From NCBI RefSeq assembly GCF_003149085.1, contig NZ_QGDT01000001.1, positions 620,001 through 684,000 of the forward strand: DNA of 64,000 nucleotides. Direction: 5' to 3'. The DNA is from Dyadobacter jejuensis (GTDB lineage: Bacteria > Bacteroidota > Bacteroidia > Cytophagales > Spirosomataceae). Both the position numbers and the translations under genes were made by a program. Shown one piece after another: positions 41,211 through 50,614 of this stretch. Below the pieces are notes generated by a model. That model searched no databases. It saw nothing but the letters and a program-made list of their open reading frames with translations, and had not been told where the DNA came from. The first letter of the stretch is position 1; each line of letters opens with the position of its first letter.

Positions 41211-42683
41211 CTACAGGTTAAAGTCTTTGCGCAGACCAAGAGAAAACCCGACTGATTTTCGGTACAAATCGCCCATATCGGCGGCAACAGAGCCCTTCAG
41301 TGTGCTTCCTCCAAGTATGCTCAGATGAGTTTGCAAAGAGAGGATTCCAGAGAATTGTTTGGGATTACCTTCGAAGGGTACGTCGTATATACCTGAATTA
41401 TTGGAAACAGAAAGTTTGCTCATCCATAAAACCTTCTGGAAAACCGATCCCTGAAGACCCAAATGTAATGCCGCCACCCTGTTATTAGCAGTAAACCAGT
41501 AGGCTGGCCACCGCCACTCTGTATCGCTGCTTGGGGGAATAAAGGGGGTTCCAATGGTTCTATTGAAATAAGAATAGCCGTCTCTTACTTGGGCATGATT
41601 GAAATAGTTGTCGCGACCTAAAATAATAGTCCTATCCCATTGGCTTCCGCCTTGGCTTTTAGTGTATAAATACTCAAGGGTAATCTGATTAATCTCAAAA
41701 TTTGACCCGTATGAATTTTGTTTTTTAATGGTAACCCCATTAAGTCCATCTGCCAAATTGTTTAAAGTAAAAAGAGAGCCGTCTTCGTAAATATTTTGTC
41801 TATAAAAGAACCAGTGGTAATTAAATCCTAAGTATTGAAGTCCAAAATCAATAGTACCCAAATGGTTCCCTACTCTATTTTCATAGTCAAAGGGGGTAAG
41901 TTCTTCGCCTACTGGATACAATTTCCCGGTAACCGCTCTAAAATAATTCTTGATTCCACTGGGCATTTTGCCATTGATAGTTTCATAGGGAGAATACCCG
42001 CTCCATTGGACTTGGTGGTTTATACCACCAATCAGTTTAAGGCGGCTATTTTGGTTGCCAATTCTCAGGTATAAGGCTTTTTGATGGAAGAGGAGGTCAG
42101 AAGTATAGGGGCGGTTTTTTTCAAAAAAACCATCGGAATAGAAGGCATTAAATGCCAGCCACCCTTTCGTAAATGGAACATCAATAAATCCCATTGTTCC
42201 AAGTTGTATTTTAGGAAGAGGCATCGCATTTCCGGACCAGGCATAAGAGCCCATTCCTAAGGTAGAGTCTGCCAATCCAACGTTTTGTTTCTTTCGTCCT
42301 ACGGATAGTTCCCATCCTTTATAGCGCATGGCAACATAGGCTTGGGGTAGCAGTATTTCATTGTTTTGACTCCTATTTCCCACTACTTCCGCTCCAATAC
42401 CCACTCTAAACTTTCGGGGCTCGTTGGTAGTCGAAGCGGCTGGCCAAAATTTCTGAATGCTCACCTTTAGTGCACCAGTAGGCGAATCTTTAGGAATGAT
42501 ACCATATTGGTTGGCGTGAAGCCAGAAAGGCGTGATATTGTTGGAAGAACTGAGACCGTATATTTCAACACTGGCGAACGAAGAGTCCGCTTTATCATAA
42601 ATATTAGGAACTAAGTTTTGACATAATGCTTGGAAACTGATAAATACCGACAGTAAAGTACAAAAGAAATAGTGTGTTTTCAT
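41211..42683 (-). CDS. Capsule assembly Wzi-family outer-membrane protein
   Basis: A 490-residue outer-membrane beta-barrel protein with a signal peptide (cleavage near ALCQ, residue 22). The Wzi family landmarks are present: SSNNITPFWLHANQYGIIP near residues 46-64, WELSVGRKKQNVG, and many alternating aromatic strands to the C-terminal GFSLGLRKDFNL. In E. coli Wzi anchors capsular polysaccharide at the surface as a lectin; Bacteroidota homologues accompany exopolysaccharide loci. It sits at the left border of the polysaccharide locus, on the opposite strand with 1.3 kb between, so it probably serves the glycan made by the genes at 44-64 kb. Confidence 0.9.
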   Translation of the reverse strand: MKTHYFFCTLLSVFISFQALCQNLVPNIYDKADSSFASVEIYGLSSSNNITPFWLHANQYGIIPKDSPTGALKVSIQKFWPAASTTNEPRKFRVGIGAEVVGNRSQNNEILLPQAYVAMRYKGWELSVGRKKQNVGLADSTLGMGSYAWSGNAMPLPKIQLGTMGFIDVPFTKGWLAFNAFYSDGFFEKNRPYTSDLLFHQKALYLRIGNQNSRLKLIGGINHQVQWSGYSPYETINGKMPSGIKNYFRAVTGKLYPVGEELTPFDYENRVGNHLGTIDFGLQYLGFNYHWFFYRQNIYEDGSLFTLNNLADGLNGVTIKKQNSYGSNFEINQITLEYLYTKSQGGSQWDRTIILGRDNYFNHAQVRDGYSYFNRTIGTPFIPPSSDTEWRWPAYWFTANNRVAALHLGLQGSVFQKVLWMSKLSVSNNSGIYDVPFEGNPKQFSGILSLQTHLSILGGSTLKGSVAADMGDLYRKSVGFSLGLRKDFNL

Positions 42684-43995
42684 CTATAATTTTATTAAAA
42701 CAATAGCTTACAGTCTTCAGGGGATTTTAATTAATGGGTGAAATATGAGTACCAGTACGTATCTATCGGTAAGGTAATTTCTTTTCAGTTCTCCTGTTGA
42801 ACATGCTTTCTTTTTCAAATATAGGCAATACTTTTTCGATTTCAATAACCCTGATTTTTTAGATATTACTAATAATGGAGGTGGATAATTCTTTGTTTGA
42901 CGAGCTTTTTCTAAGTATTAAGTAGTCCAATTTCGACTACTAGGCCATTCCGTTGATTTTTTACTTATTTGCAGATTGAGTACCCTTCCCTCAGTATGAA
43001 AAGAAATACGTCATAATTACGGTTTAGGAGTGGTACTTGGTCGCTGTACGGTCATTTAATCCTTAATAACTTAATGGTTTGGTGTTCGGTTTGCCAATAC
43101 GATGGTATGGAAGCTTTTAATTGAAAATGTATTGTGGGGTTAGTAGTACAGGACCGAAATTGACGGAGCTTTCTTCTGTGTTTCGTAGGGTGACTACAAT
43201 TTTTGAGGGGGTATCATTCGTCCAATGAGTCGACAGTAAGTTATGGTTCGGACGCTATATTCGTGGGAAAGGTCCTGCGTGGAAAGAAACGACAAGGGAG
43301 GGAACTCAAAGGTAGAATCAGCCATACCCAAACAATGCTTCTTTTGCCCTTGCCTGTATACTACGGCTTCTTATTTTATTATTGTATATGGGTCTGGTAA
43401 AAAAAGGTTTCTTTTCGATTTAATATTGAAGTTGGTATTGGTAAAGCCTCTGCGGAGCTTGCATGGTCCTTGGATTGTACCTTTTAAGTAATTACCAGCT
43501 TGCTGGAAGGGTGATTCTTTTCTGGGTATAGTGCTATTATTGCTGGTATATATTTCACAAGATATGTCCTTTGTTGGCAGGGCCCTAGAGGGTGATTTAG
43601 GGCAGCCAATTGTTGTATCCTGAGTAGATGCTCAGATACAATGAAATGACGGTCAGCACTACGTAATCATGAACGGTATAAGAATTGTAAGGTCAAGTAA
43701 CTGAAACAAAGTAAATTATAGAGTTTGTATACAATGGAGGCAATAGCCACGAAATTAATATAACCATAGGTGAGAGAATTAGTTTTCGGCTAATTATTGC
43801 CTACAATTGTTTTGTAACCTTATATTTTGGTTTAGGTCTATTATAATAGTTGAGGCTTTACTGTAACGCAATGGGATAGGTTACTTACCTAATTTCATAT
43901 TGTTTAGCTTATGTTTTGTTCAAAAAATAAAGGAGTGAAATTGGAGAATTGGGAGATGCTCGGTCATTTGTTGTTCTAAAAACTGTTCTTTATCT
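42684..43995. other. 1.3-kb intergenic region at the head of the polysaccharide operon
   Basis: No gene is supported. Two overlapping plus-strand frames (43203-43400 and 43243-43491) have no recognisable motifs or likely start signals. The region lies between divergent surface-polysaccharide genes and probably holds their promoters and a long 5' leader; I cannot identify a JUMPstart/ops element or a riboswitch. Confidence 0.5.
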
Positions 43996-44025
43996 TTGGG
44001 TCATATACACCACACTCTACTGAAT

Positions 44026-45567
44026 ATGTCATATAAGTACTTAGATTCAGATGCACACCATCAGATAGCTGATAAGCCAGCAGCATTTAAGGATGCTAAT
44101 TCTATTCTGAATTTTTTGTTGTCCTATTTCTCGTTGAAATCATCATTTACAATTCCAAGCCGCATTGGTGCCATATTTACCCTTCTTTTTTTAGATGGTA
44201 TGGTGGCGGTAGCTACATGGGTATTCTTCTATGTATATAGGTTCGGGTTACTTCAAAAGGACTTTTTTTGGAGTATGGCTTATCTCGGGTGGCCCGATGT
44301 ATTTTTAGGGCTTGTAGTGGTGCCCTTTGGCTGGTGTTTTTTGTACTACTTGTCTGGAACGTACTTTGATCTATACAAAAAGGCTCGAATAGTAGAAATC
44401 AAGAGGACTTTGGGAGCCTGTCTGATCGGCACCTTCATTATAGCTTGGATCGCTTTCTCTAACGACGCATTGGATTTTGCATATTTTAAAGGGATTTTAT
44501 GGAAATATGCACTAGTTCATACTTCTCTTACGCTTCTAGTACGGATGCTTTACTTGAGTATGATTCATCATAATGTTGTTTCAGGTAAAGTTCTTTTTAA
44601 TACACTTATTATTGGAGGAAATGAGAATGCGATAAATCTCTTTAAAAAAATAAAATCTTCAAAAAAATCGTACGGAAATCGCTTTGTGGGCTTCGTTTAT
44701 TCGTCGCTTGAAAGCTCCAACGGTATGAGTGGTTATTTGCCAAAGCTCGGAAACATAAATGAACTAGAGGCAATTATTGATAAATATAAGATAGAGGAGA
44801 TCATTGTCGCTGTGGACAGTGATGAGCACAGTTCTTTAAAGAAAATATTACTTCAAGTTAGCTACAGACAAGTTTACATAAAGATTCTACCAGACCTTTA
44901 CGATATTATATCGGGTTCGGTAAGGATCACGGATATATACGATGATTCCTTATTTATACATATTGCCCCATCACTGATGCCAGGATGGCAGAAGGTAAGT
45001 AAACGCATGTTAGATATTGCAGGTTCTCTTTTCGCTTTAGTCGTCTTATCACCTATCTATTTGTTTGCCTCCATTAAGGTGTTGATGTCTTCGCCAGGTC
45101 CGATCGTTTATAGGCAAGAACGGGTAGGGTTGTACGGCAAGAAATTTAATATTTTAAAGTTTAGGTCTATGGTAGTCAATGCAGAGGCATTGGGGCCATC
45201 TCTTTCTAGCGATGGGGATCCTCGAATCACTAAATGGGGGAGGGTGATGAGGAAATATCGTATTGATGAGCTTCCTCAATTTTTTAACGTTTTGAAAGGG
45301 GATATGAGTCTGGTTGGGCCTCGGCCTGAAAGGCAGCATTTTATAGATATTATTTCAAAATCGCAGCCTGAGTATCGTTATCTACATAAGGTCCGCCCAG
45401 GGCTTACCTCTTGGGGGATGGTCAAATACGGCTATGCTGAAAATGTAACTCAAATGGTAGAACGTATGAAATATGATATACTGTACATAGAGAATTGCTC
45501 CTTGATGCTGGATATAAAAATTATATTTCATACCATTGCTACGGTGCTTGGAGGCCATGGCAAATGA
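44026..45567 (+). CDS. Undecaprenyl-phosphate sugar-1-phosphate transferase (polyprenyl glycosylphosphotransferase)
   Basis: A 513-residue polytopic membrane enzyme that starts glycan assembly by moving a hexose-1-phosphate onto undecaprenyl phosphate. Start chosen at ATG 44026 (MSYKYLDSD); the frame also allows a TTG at 43996. Several N-terminal transmembrane helices (residues about 45-190) are followed by a CoA-binding-like domain (LIIGGNENAINLFKKI, about 195-310) and a C-terminal bacterial sugar transferase domain (KRMLDIAGSLFALVVLSP, GPIVYRQERVGLYGKKFN, LKFRSM, RKYRIDELPQFFNVLKGDMS, LVGPRPE). This is the WcaJ/WbaP organisation; the sugar (glucose, galactose or other) is not predictable. 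First gene of the plus-strand operon. Confidence 0.95.
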   Translation: MSYKYLDSDAHHQIADKPAAFKDANSILNFLLSYFSLKSSFTIPSRIGAIFTLLFLDGMVAVATWVFFYVYRFGLLQKDFFWSMAYLGWPDVFLGLVVVPFGWCFLYYLSGTYFDLYKKARIVEIKRTLGACLIGTFIIAWIAFSNDALDFAYFKGILWKYALVHTSLTLLVRMLYLSMIHHNVVSGKVLFNTLIIGGNENAINLFKKIKSSKKSYGNRFVGFVYSSLESSNGMSGYLPKLGNINELEAIIDKYKIEEIIVAVDSDEHSSLKKILLQVSYRQVYIKILPDLYDIISGSVRITDIYDDSLFIHIAPSLMPGWQKVSKRMLDIAGSLFALVVLSPIYLFASIKVLMSSPGPIVYRQERVGLYGKKFNILKFRSMVVNAEALGPSLSSDGDPRITKWGRVMRKYRIDELPQFFNVLKGDMSLVGPRPERQHFIDIISKSQPEYRYLHKVRPGLTSWGMVKYGYAENVTQMVERMKYDILYIENCSLMLDIKIIFHTIATVLGGHGK

Positions 45568-45614
45568 AAATTTAAATAAAGACCACCAGATTATTTTTAA
45601 TTCCCAACAGTTTA

Positions 45615-46715
45615 ATGCGTAAAAAATTAGTCGTAGTCCAACAATATTTGTCTTGGAAAGGGCATTATCGACAGTATTTTGAGAATCTAATGGATTGGGA
45701 TCATTACTCCTTATATGCTTCGAATGACAAGGAAACTTATCCTCGATCCACATGGATTCCATCAAGCTTTGATGCGGACAAACCGCTTACTATTTGGACC
45801 AAAATAAAAGGACGGTTCTGGGACTCTTTTCGGGTTTATAAATTCTTGGGGAAACAGGATTTTGACGTGATTCATTTTATAGAATTTGAACCGTTGTCCT
45901 TTCTACTGTGTTCGGCTGCACTTTTACGAGATAAAACCCTTGTTATTACCATACATTCAAGTGATCGTTTGCATTTCTCGAGTTGGTTGAATAATCAGCT
46001 TTCAAGCTTTCAAAGATGGCTGCTGGAGACAGCCCTCAAAAAAGCCGTTAAGCACGATGCCTTTATTGTGACGCATTACCAATGTCATCGTCAACGAATC
46101 TGTGAAATAGTGGGACCGGGCTATGAAAAACAAGTGGCTGTGATTCAATATCCCACTCCCTTGCCAGAAACTTTAGTACCTCGAGCCGAAAGAGATATTT
46201 CAAATCCCAAATTCTTAATATATGGTCAAATAAGAGAAGATAAGGGTATTTTTGAGTTTCTCTCTGATCCAGCTACCGAATCACTAAATATTACCATTGC
46301 AGGAAAGGTCGTTGACACACGCCTTCACTCCCTTCCAAAACGAAGGAATTTGACGGTTATTGACAAGTTTTTGAGTGAGGAAGAAATAAATGAATTAGTG
46401 GATTCGCATGATTATATGCTTTTGCCTTATCCGGAAGCATATACCAACGGGGCAGGAACTTTTAAAGATAGTTTAGCCAAGGCGATGCCGGTAGTCTGTA
46501 GCAACATCCCAATTTTTAAGGAAATAGTCGATGCATATGGGGTTGGAATTATATTCTCTAAACCTTCTGATATACTTCCAGCCTTGGCGATTGTTGACGA
46601 AGAACGGTATGGGGCTTTGTCTAAAAGGTGTCTGGAATATGCTCAGAACTTTGATTGGAAATATATGCGAGCAGAATACTTTAAAATTTACGATCAACTA
46701 AAAGAATCTATTTAA
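45615..46715 (+). CDS. Glycosyltransferase, GT4-like (GT-B fold)
   Basis: A 366-residue predicted cytosolic glycosyltransferase. The N-terminal half (VVVQQYLSWKGHYRQYFENL, DVIHFIEFEPLSFLLCSA) and the C-terminal Rossmann half (FLIYGQIREDKGIFEFLSD, YMLLPYPEAYTNGAGTFKDS, LAKAMPVVCSNIPIFKEIVD) follow the GT-B plan; the last segment corresponds to the nucleotide-sugar-binding Glu-containing region. Donor and acceptor are unknown. It lies 47 bp after the initiating transferase and could add the second sugar. Confidence 0.82.
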   Translation: MRKKLVVVQQYLSWKGHYRQYFENLMDWDHYSLYASNDKETYPRSTWIPSSFDADKPLTIWTKIKGRFWDSFRVYKFLGKQDFDVIHFIEFEPLSFLLCSAALLRDKTLVITIHSSDRLHFSSWLNNQLSSFQRWLLETALKKAVKHDAFIVTHYQCHRQRICEIVGPGYEKQVAVIQYPTPLPETLVPRAERDISNPKFLIYGQIREDKGIFEFLSDPATESLNITIAGKVVDTRLHSLPKRRNLTVIDKFLSEEEINELVDSHDYMLLPYPEAYTNGAGTFKDSLAKAMPVVCSNIPIFKEIVDAYGVGIIFSKPSDILPALAIVDEERYGALSKRCLEYAQNFDWKYMRAEYFKIYDQLKESI

Positions 46716-46760
46716 AGAATATACACACGGGACAAGCGGGTTCTAATAATTTACTTAATT

Positions 46761-47471
46761 ATGCAAAAGAAGAATAGTTGGCTTAGGGAAAAATTGTTGG
46801 ATTTGGGTTTGGAAGTAACCCGTTCCTTTGATAGAGGGACTTCTATTTTGGGTTACAACGTAGCGCAGGCCAAGCATCCTGTAGCCGATCGAAGTGCCGT
46901 GGCTCTTCAAAAATGTTTACAATTGAAGCCAAATTCCGTGTTAGATGTAGGGTCAGGAGGGGGAGAGCATGCCCGAGAATTTTCCAAGTCGGGGGCACAA
47001 GTGATATGTGTGGATTTTGGGACTTCTGTCTATGCACAAAAGGCTATTCCTGATACTACTATTAATGTGGTATATACTGATTTTACCACCTGGGAGCCTA
47101 CCCAACAATTTGATCTAGTATGGGCGTCCCATGTATTAGAGCATCAGAGAAATGCCGGTTTTTTTATAGAAAGATTGATCGCATGTTGTTCACCGGATGG
47201 GCATGTCGCTATCACGGTGCCTAATCCACATCGTAATTTGTGGGGAGGGCATCTCTCCTTATGGACGCCGGGATTTTTGGCTTATAACTGCGTGATGTGT
47301 GGGGTGGACCTTTCAGATGCCCAAATGGTATATGGCTACAGAGAGTTCTCGATAATCTTTAAACCCAAAAAGGTGATATTGCCCGATTTAAGCTACGATA
47401 GTGGCGATATCCATAGAATTAAACACCTTTTCCCGATGGGTTTTGGGGAGGATACGGATGCGTGGTTTTAG
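46761..47471 (+). CDS. Class I SAM-dependent methyltransferase
   Basis: A 236-residue methyltransferase. SAM motif I is VLDVGSGGGEHAREF (near residues 59-73), followed by VICVDFG and the motif FDLVWASHVLEHQRN. Position within the polysaccharide operon suggests O- or N-methylation of a sugar, but this is inference. Next gene starts 52 bp downstream. Confidence 0.85.
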   Translation: MQKKNSWLREKLLDLGLEVTRSFDRGTSILGYNVAQAKHPVADRSAVALQKCLQLKPNSVLDVGSGGGEHAREFSKSGAQVICVDFGTSVYAQKAIPDTTINVVYTDFTTWEPTQQFDLVWASHVLEHQRNAGFFIERLIACCSPDGHVAITVPNPHRNLWGGHLSLWTPGFLAYNCVMCGVDLSDAQMVYGYREFSIIFKPKKVILPDLSYDSGDIHRIKHLFPMGFGEDTDAWF

Positions 47472-47523
47472 TAAATGGATAATCAAATCTTCTATGTTTT
47501 GTGTACGGTAAAATTGGGCCTTT

Positions 47524-48726
47524 ATGAGTAACATGCAAATCGAGAATTTGGGAAAGCCAACGGAGTATAAGTGGTATTTCCTCCAATTATGTATGATAGT
47601 CTTTACAATGCTCTCTATATACATGGGTAAGCATGAACTTCTTCCTTTTACACATTTGGCAATTCCAGATAGCGGGTATTACGAGCACTGGGTATTTAGA
47701 CCTAGGGATAAGGGAATAGCAAATGGATTCTTACATATAAATACTTTTTTGTATTCAATAGGAGTGCAAAGTTTTTTGATTTACAATTCTATTCTCTTAC
47801 TACTGTCTATCTATTGTTGTTCCATTTTTAAGTGTATTTCATCTCAAGCAGTTTCTTTGGCTAGAGCGGTAATAGTCTTTAATCCATATTTGCTAATCTC
47901 GGTTCTGGGACCTACAAAAGAAATAAACCTAACATTTTATTCTCTATTCTCTTTGTTTCTATTTAGTAAGGATACTTTAATTCTAAAATTTCTAAGTATA
48001 ATTCCTGCCCTAATTGCACTAAGTATTCGGCCTCAGTTTGGTTTAATTATTTTGGTTTCTCTTGCAACTGTGGTCGTTTTAAACTTTGCAAGAAAAACGA
48101 TCTGGTTTTGTTTGTTGATTTTTGTGAGTTTTTTATTGCTAAATTCTATACCGGCTATAAACTCAATCATCTCAAATTCTGGAGGAGAGGAGTTGGAGTT
48201 TTTTGCTTCTTCCAATTATTATGAAGTTGCGATGATTTTGAAATTTATGCAAGAGAGTCCTATCTTACAAATACCAGCTCTTATAATAAAAATGATATTG
48301 GTGATGTTCGCCCCTATCGCAAGACCAAATAATATTTTTTCTGAATACATCCCATTATTAGATTGGGGGTACACAATAATGGGCTGGGTGCTTTTTCCGA
48401 TTAATATGGGTTTTATATTGTTGTTCATTTATCAAAGTGTAGCAAATTATCCCCGAATTAATCGAATGGCTCAACTTATCCTTATTTATGCATTTTTGGG
48501 CGTATTTAGCACGATCATCGCTCCTATTATACAAGCCAGATACTTATATCCTTACGCTCCTTTTTTGGCAGCCTGCTTTACATTGCATTCTATTAAAGTA
48601 AGGAATAGAATATTTATACTTTCAGCAACTTTAATTGTCTTAATGTTTGTAATTACAGCAGTGTTTTTGCCCAAAAAATGGAATTCTTTGATTGATACAC
48701 CACAACTGTTTATTTCTTGGTTATAA
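47524..48726 (+). CDS. Polytopic membrane protein, candidate polysaccharide polymerase (Wzy-like)
   Basis: A 400-residue protein with about ten hydrophobic segments and no recognisable domain. A large extracytoplasmic loop (about residues 220-255) and arginine residues in predicted loops (RPQFG, ARPNNIF, QARYLYPYAPF) are features seen in Wzy polymerases and in EpsG-like proteins. The operon has an initiating transferase, transferases and a flippase elsewhere in the locus but no other polymerase candidate, which supports the call by elimination. The gene is AT-richer than its neighbours, also usual for wzy. An alternative is a membrane glycosyltransferase. Confidence 0.55.
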   Translation: MSNMQIENLGKPTEYKWYFLQLCMIVFTMLSIYMGKHELLPFTHLAIPDSGYYEHWVFRPRDKGIANGFLHINTFLYSIGVQSFLIYNSILLLLSIYCCSIFKCISSQAVSLARAVIVFNPYLLISVLGPTKEINLTFYSLFSLFLFSKDTLILKFLSIIPALIALSIRPQFGLIILVSLATVVVLNFARKTIWFCLLIFVSFLLLNSIPAINSIISNSGGEELEFFASSNYYEVAMILKFMQESPILQIPALIIKMILVMFAPIARPNNIFSEYIPLLDWGYTIMGWVLFPINMGFILLFIYQSVANYPRINRMAQLILIYAFLGVFSTIIAPIIQARYLYPYAPFLAACFTLHSIKVRNRIFILSATLIVLMFVITAVFLPKKWNSLIDTPQLFISWL

Positions 48727-48766
48727 TTAAGCTATTTTATTTGGAAGGAGATTTCACACTAATTTT

Positions 48767-49789
48767 ATGAAGGATAGAATTGAATATATAGATAATTTAA
48801 AAGGGTTAGCCATATTGATGGTAGTAGTAGGCCATTTTATACAGTACAACTCTGCAGAAGGAAAAGATAATGTAATTTTTAGTATTATTTATTCATTTCA
48901 CATGCCGTTGTTCATGTTTATAAGTGGATATGTAGCTCATCTTACGGTCAAACCTTCTATTTTCGGATCATTCGGAGTTTTTATCTTTAATAAAGGGCGA
49001 GGGCTTTTATTGCCATTCTTTTCTTGGGCACTTCTGGTTAACGGCTATTTTTTTACACGCGGGTTGGAGTTTAATGTAAAAGTGCGGCTGAGTGAACTTT
49101 TATATGACCCAAGAACCGGTTTGTGGTTTATTTGGTATTTGTTTTTCTTGTATATATTTTTTTCCGCTTTCCTTTATCTCAGTAACCGATTAAATCAAAG
49201 AAAGAACTTTTGGTGGGATGTGCTGATTGTCATATTTGTAGGGGGAGGGGTTCTGACTTTAAAAATATTCAGAGTAACAGTATATATGGATGCTTTTATT
49301 CAATACTTTGCCTATTTTTTTATTGGCGTATTTGTGTGTAAGTACAATAAATTGAAAAATGTGCTACTAAATGTAGATTTTTTTTCTGCTGCTTTATTCA
49401 GTTTTTTAATTACCGTGGGGTATTATTCCATAAATAATCCAGACTTTCATTCTATTGGTGTAAGTTTATTTTTAAAGGTATTTATTGCACTTACAGGTAT
49501 CTTTTGTATTTACTATCTAATTAGGAATACGGCTTTGAAACCATGGGCGTATCGCTTTATTAATAATTGGGGGAAGAAGTCTTTGGTGATATATGCTACG
49601 CATTTTAGTTTCACTGCTCTTACCAATTCGATGGCAATGATTCCTCAATTATCTCCATTTTTATTGTTAATTATTAGTTTACTATATGCTGTTTTAGTAA
49701 TAGAGTTTTGTCTTTTAATATTCGGTATTGTTAAAAAGTGTCCTCCGTTAAATACGTTGCTTTATGGAGCCAAATTTTATAAAAACTAG
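48767..49789 (+). CDS. Acyltransferase family 3 membrane protein
   Basis: A 340-residue integral membrane O-acyltransferase with ten predicted helices. The start MKDRIEYIDNLKGLAILMVV and VGHFIQ carry the catalytic His of the family; FSFHMPLFMFISGYV (from SIIYSFHMPLFMF) is the second landmark, and RGLLLPFFSW the third. Members such as OafA or fucose O-acetylases add acetyl groups to surface sugars. In this operon it most likely acetylates the repeat unit. Confidence 0.92.
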   Translation: MKDRIEYIDNLKGLAILMVVVGHFIQYNSAEGKDNVIFSIIYSFHMPLFMFISGYVAHLTVKPSIFGSFGVFIFNKGRGLLLPFFSWALLVNGYFFTRGLEFNVKVRLSELLYDPRTGLWFIWYLFFLYIFFSAFLYLSNRLNQRKNFWWDVLIVIFVGGGVLTLKIFRVTVYMDAFIQYFAYFFIGVFVCKYNKLKNVLLNVDFFSAALFSFLITVGYYSINNPDFHSIGVSLFLKVFIALTGIFCIYYLIRNTALKPWAYRFINNWGKKSLVIYATHFSFTALTNSMAMIPQLSPFLLLIISLLYAVLVIEFCLLIFGIVKKCPPLNTLLYGAKFYKN

Positions 49790-49801
49790 CTATCAGGAAT
49801 C

Positions 49802-50593
49802 ATGAAAATGTCTTTGGTAAGTGTTATTTATCCGGTCTATAACGACTCTCCTGATGATATTAGGCTTAGTATGGGAAGTATTATAGGGCAAGACTATAAG
49901 GATCTGGAGATTATTGTTATAGATGACAGTACAGATAAAGCGACGATTGCTGCCTTGGACGAGTACCGTACGGATGAGCGGGTTATTATTATCAGGGAAA
50001 ATGGGAAAAATGGATTGGCACAGGCCCTCAATAATGGTCTTAAAGTCGCCCAGGGGATGTTTATTGCCCGTGCCGATGCCGACGATATTCAAGATCTCTC
50101 TCGAATATCGAAGCAAATAAGCTATTTAAAGGCTCATCCTGAAATCGGTATTTTGGGTAGTAATGTTAATTATATTGATGCTGAAGGGAAATTTGTGAAA
50201 ACGCGTATTTTCCCAGAGAATCCCGACAAAATTAGCCAAGCGCTTCATTTAAGAAATCCTATTTGTCATAGTGTGGTGATGATTCGGAAATCGGTATTGG
50301 ATCAAATTGGGGTATATGACGTAGACTTTAAGCGGGCTGAAGATTATGAACTATGGTTTCGGGCCGATGCGAACGGAGTGAAAATTGCCAATTTACAGGA
50401 GGTTCTGCTTAACTACAAAATGGCCAATGCAGTAAAGAGAGATGATCTTAATTGGAAATTGAACTTGAAATTGAAGAAGAAATATTTTTCAAGAAACTAC
50501 TTAACAGAAAGTTTAATAGGGATTGCATCCGTCTACTTGTACCTTTATACCCCTAAGTCGGTGCAGAATTTTATATATAATAAACTTGCCTGA
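49802..50593 (+). CDS. Glycosyltransferase family 2
   Basis: A 263-residue GT-A glycosyltransferase. The N-terminus VSVIYPVYNDSPDDIRLSM, then LEIIVIDDSTD and the metal-binding motif FIARADADDIQ (DxD near residues 92-94) are typical; the catalytic base region is KRAEDYELWFR (ED near 180). It lacks transmembrane segments. Donor sugar is unknown. It is 12 bp after the acyltransferase and 21 bp before the epimerase gene. Confidence 0.92.
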   Translation: MKMSLVSVIYPVYNDSPDDIRLSMGSIIGQDYKDLEIIVIDDSTDKATIAALDEYRTDERVIIIRENGKNGLAQALNNGLKVAQGMFIARADADDIQDLSRISKQISYLKAHPEIGILGSNVNYIDAEGKFVKTRIFPENPDKISQALHLRNPICHSVVMIRKSVLDQIGVYDVDFKRAEDYELWFRADANGVKIANLQEVLLNYKMANAVKRDDLNWKLNLKLKKKYFSRNYLTESLIGIASVYLYLYTPKSVQNFIYNKLA

Positions 50594-50614
50594 CAGGCAA
50601 CAATACTTTCAATA

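Noticed and set aside
43203-43491. Two overlapping short plus-strand frames in the 1.3-kb spacer
   Set aside because: They overlap in different frames with no start signals or family features.
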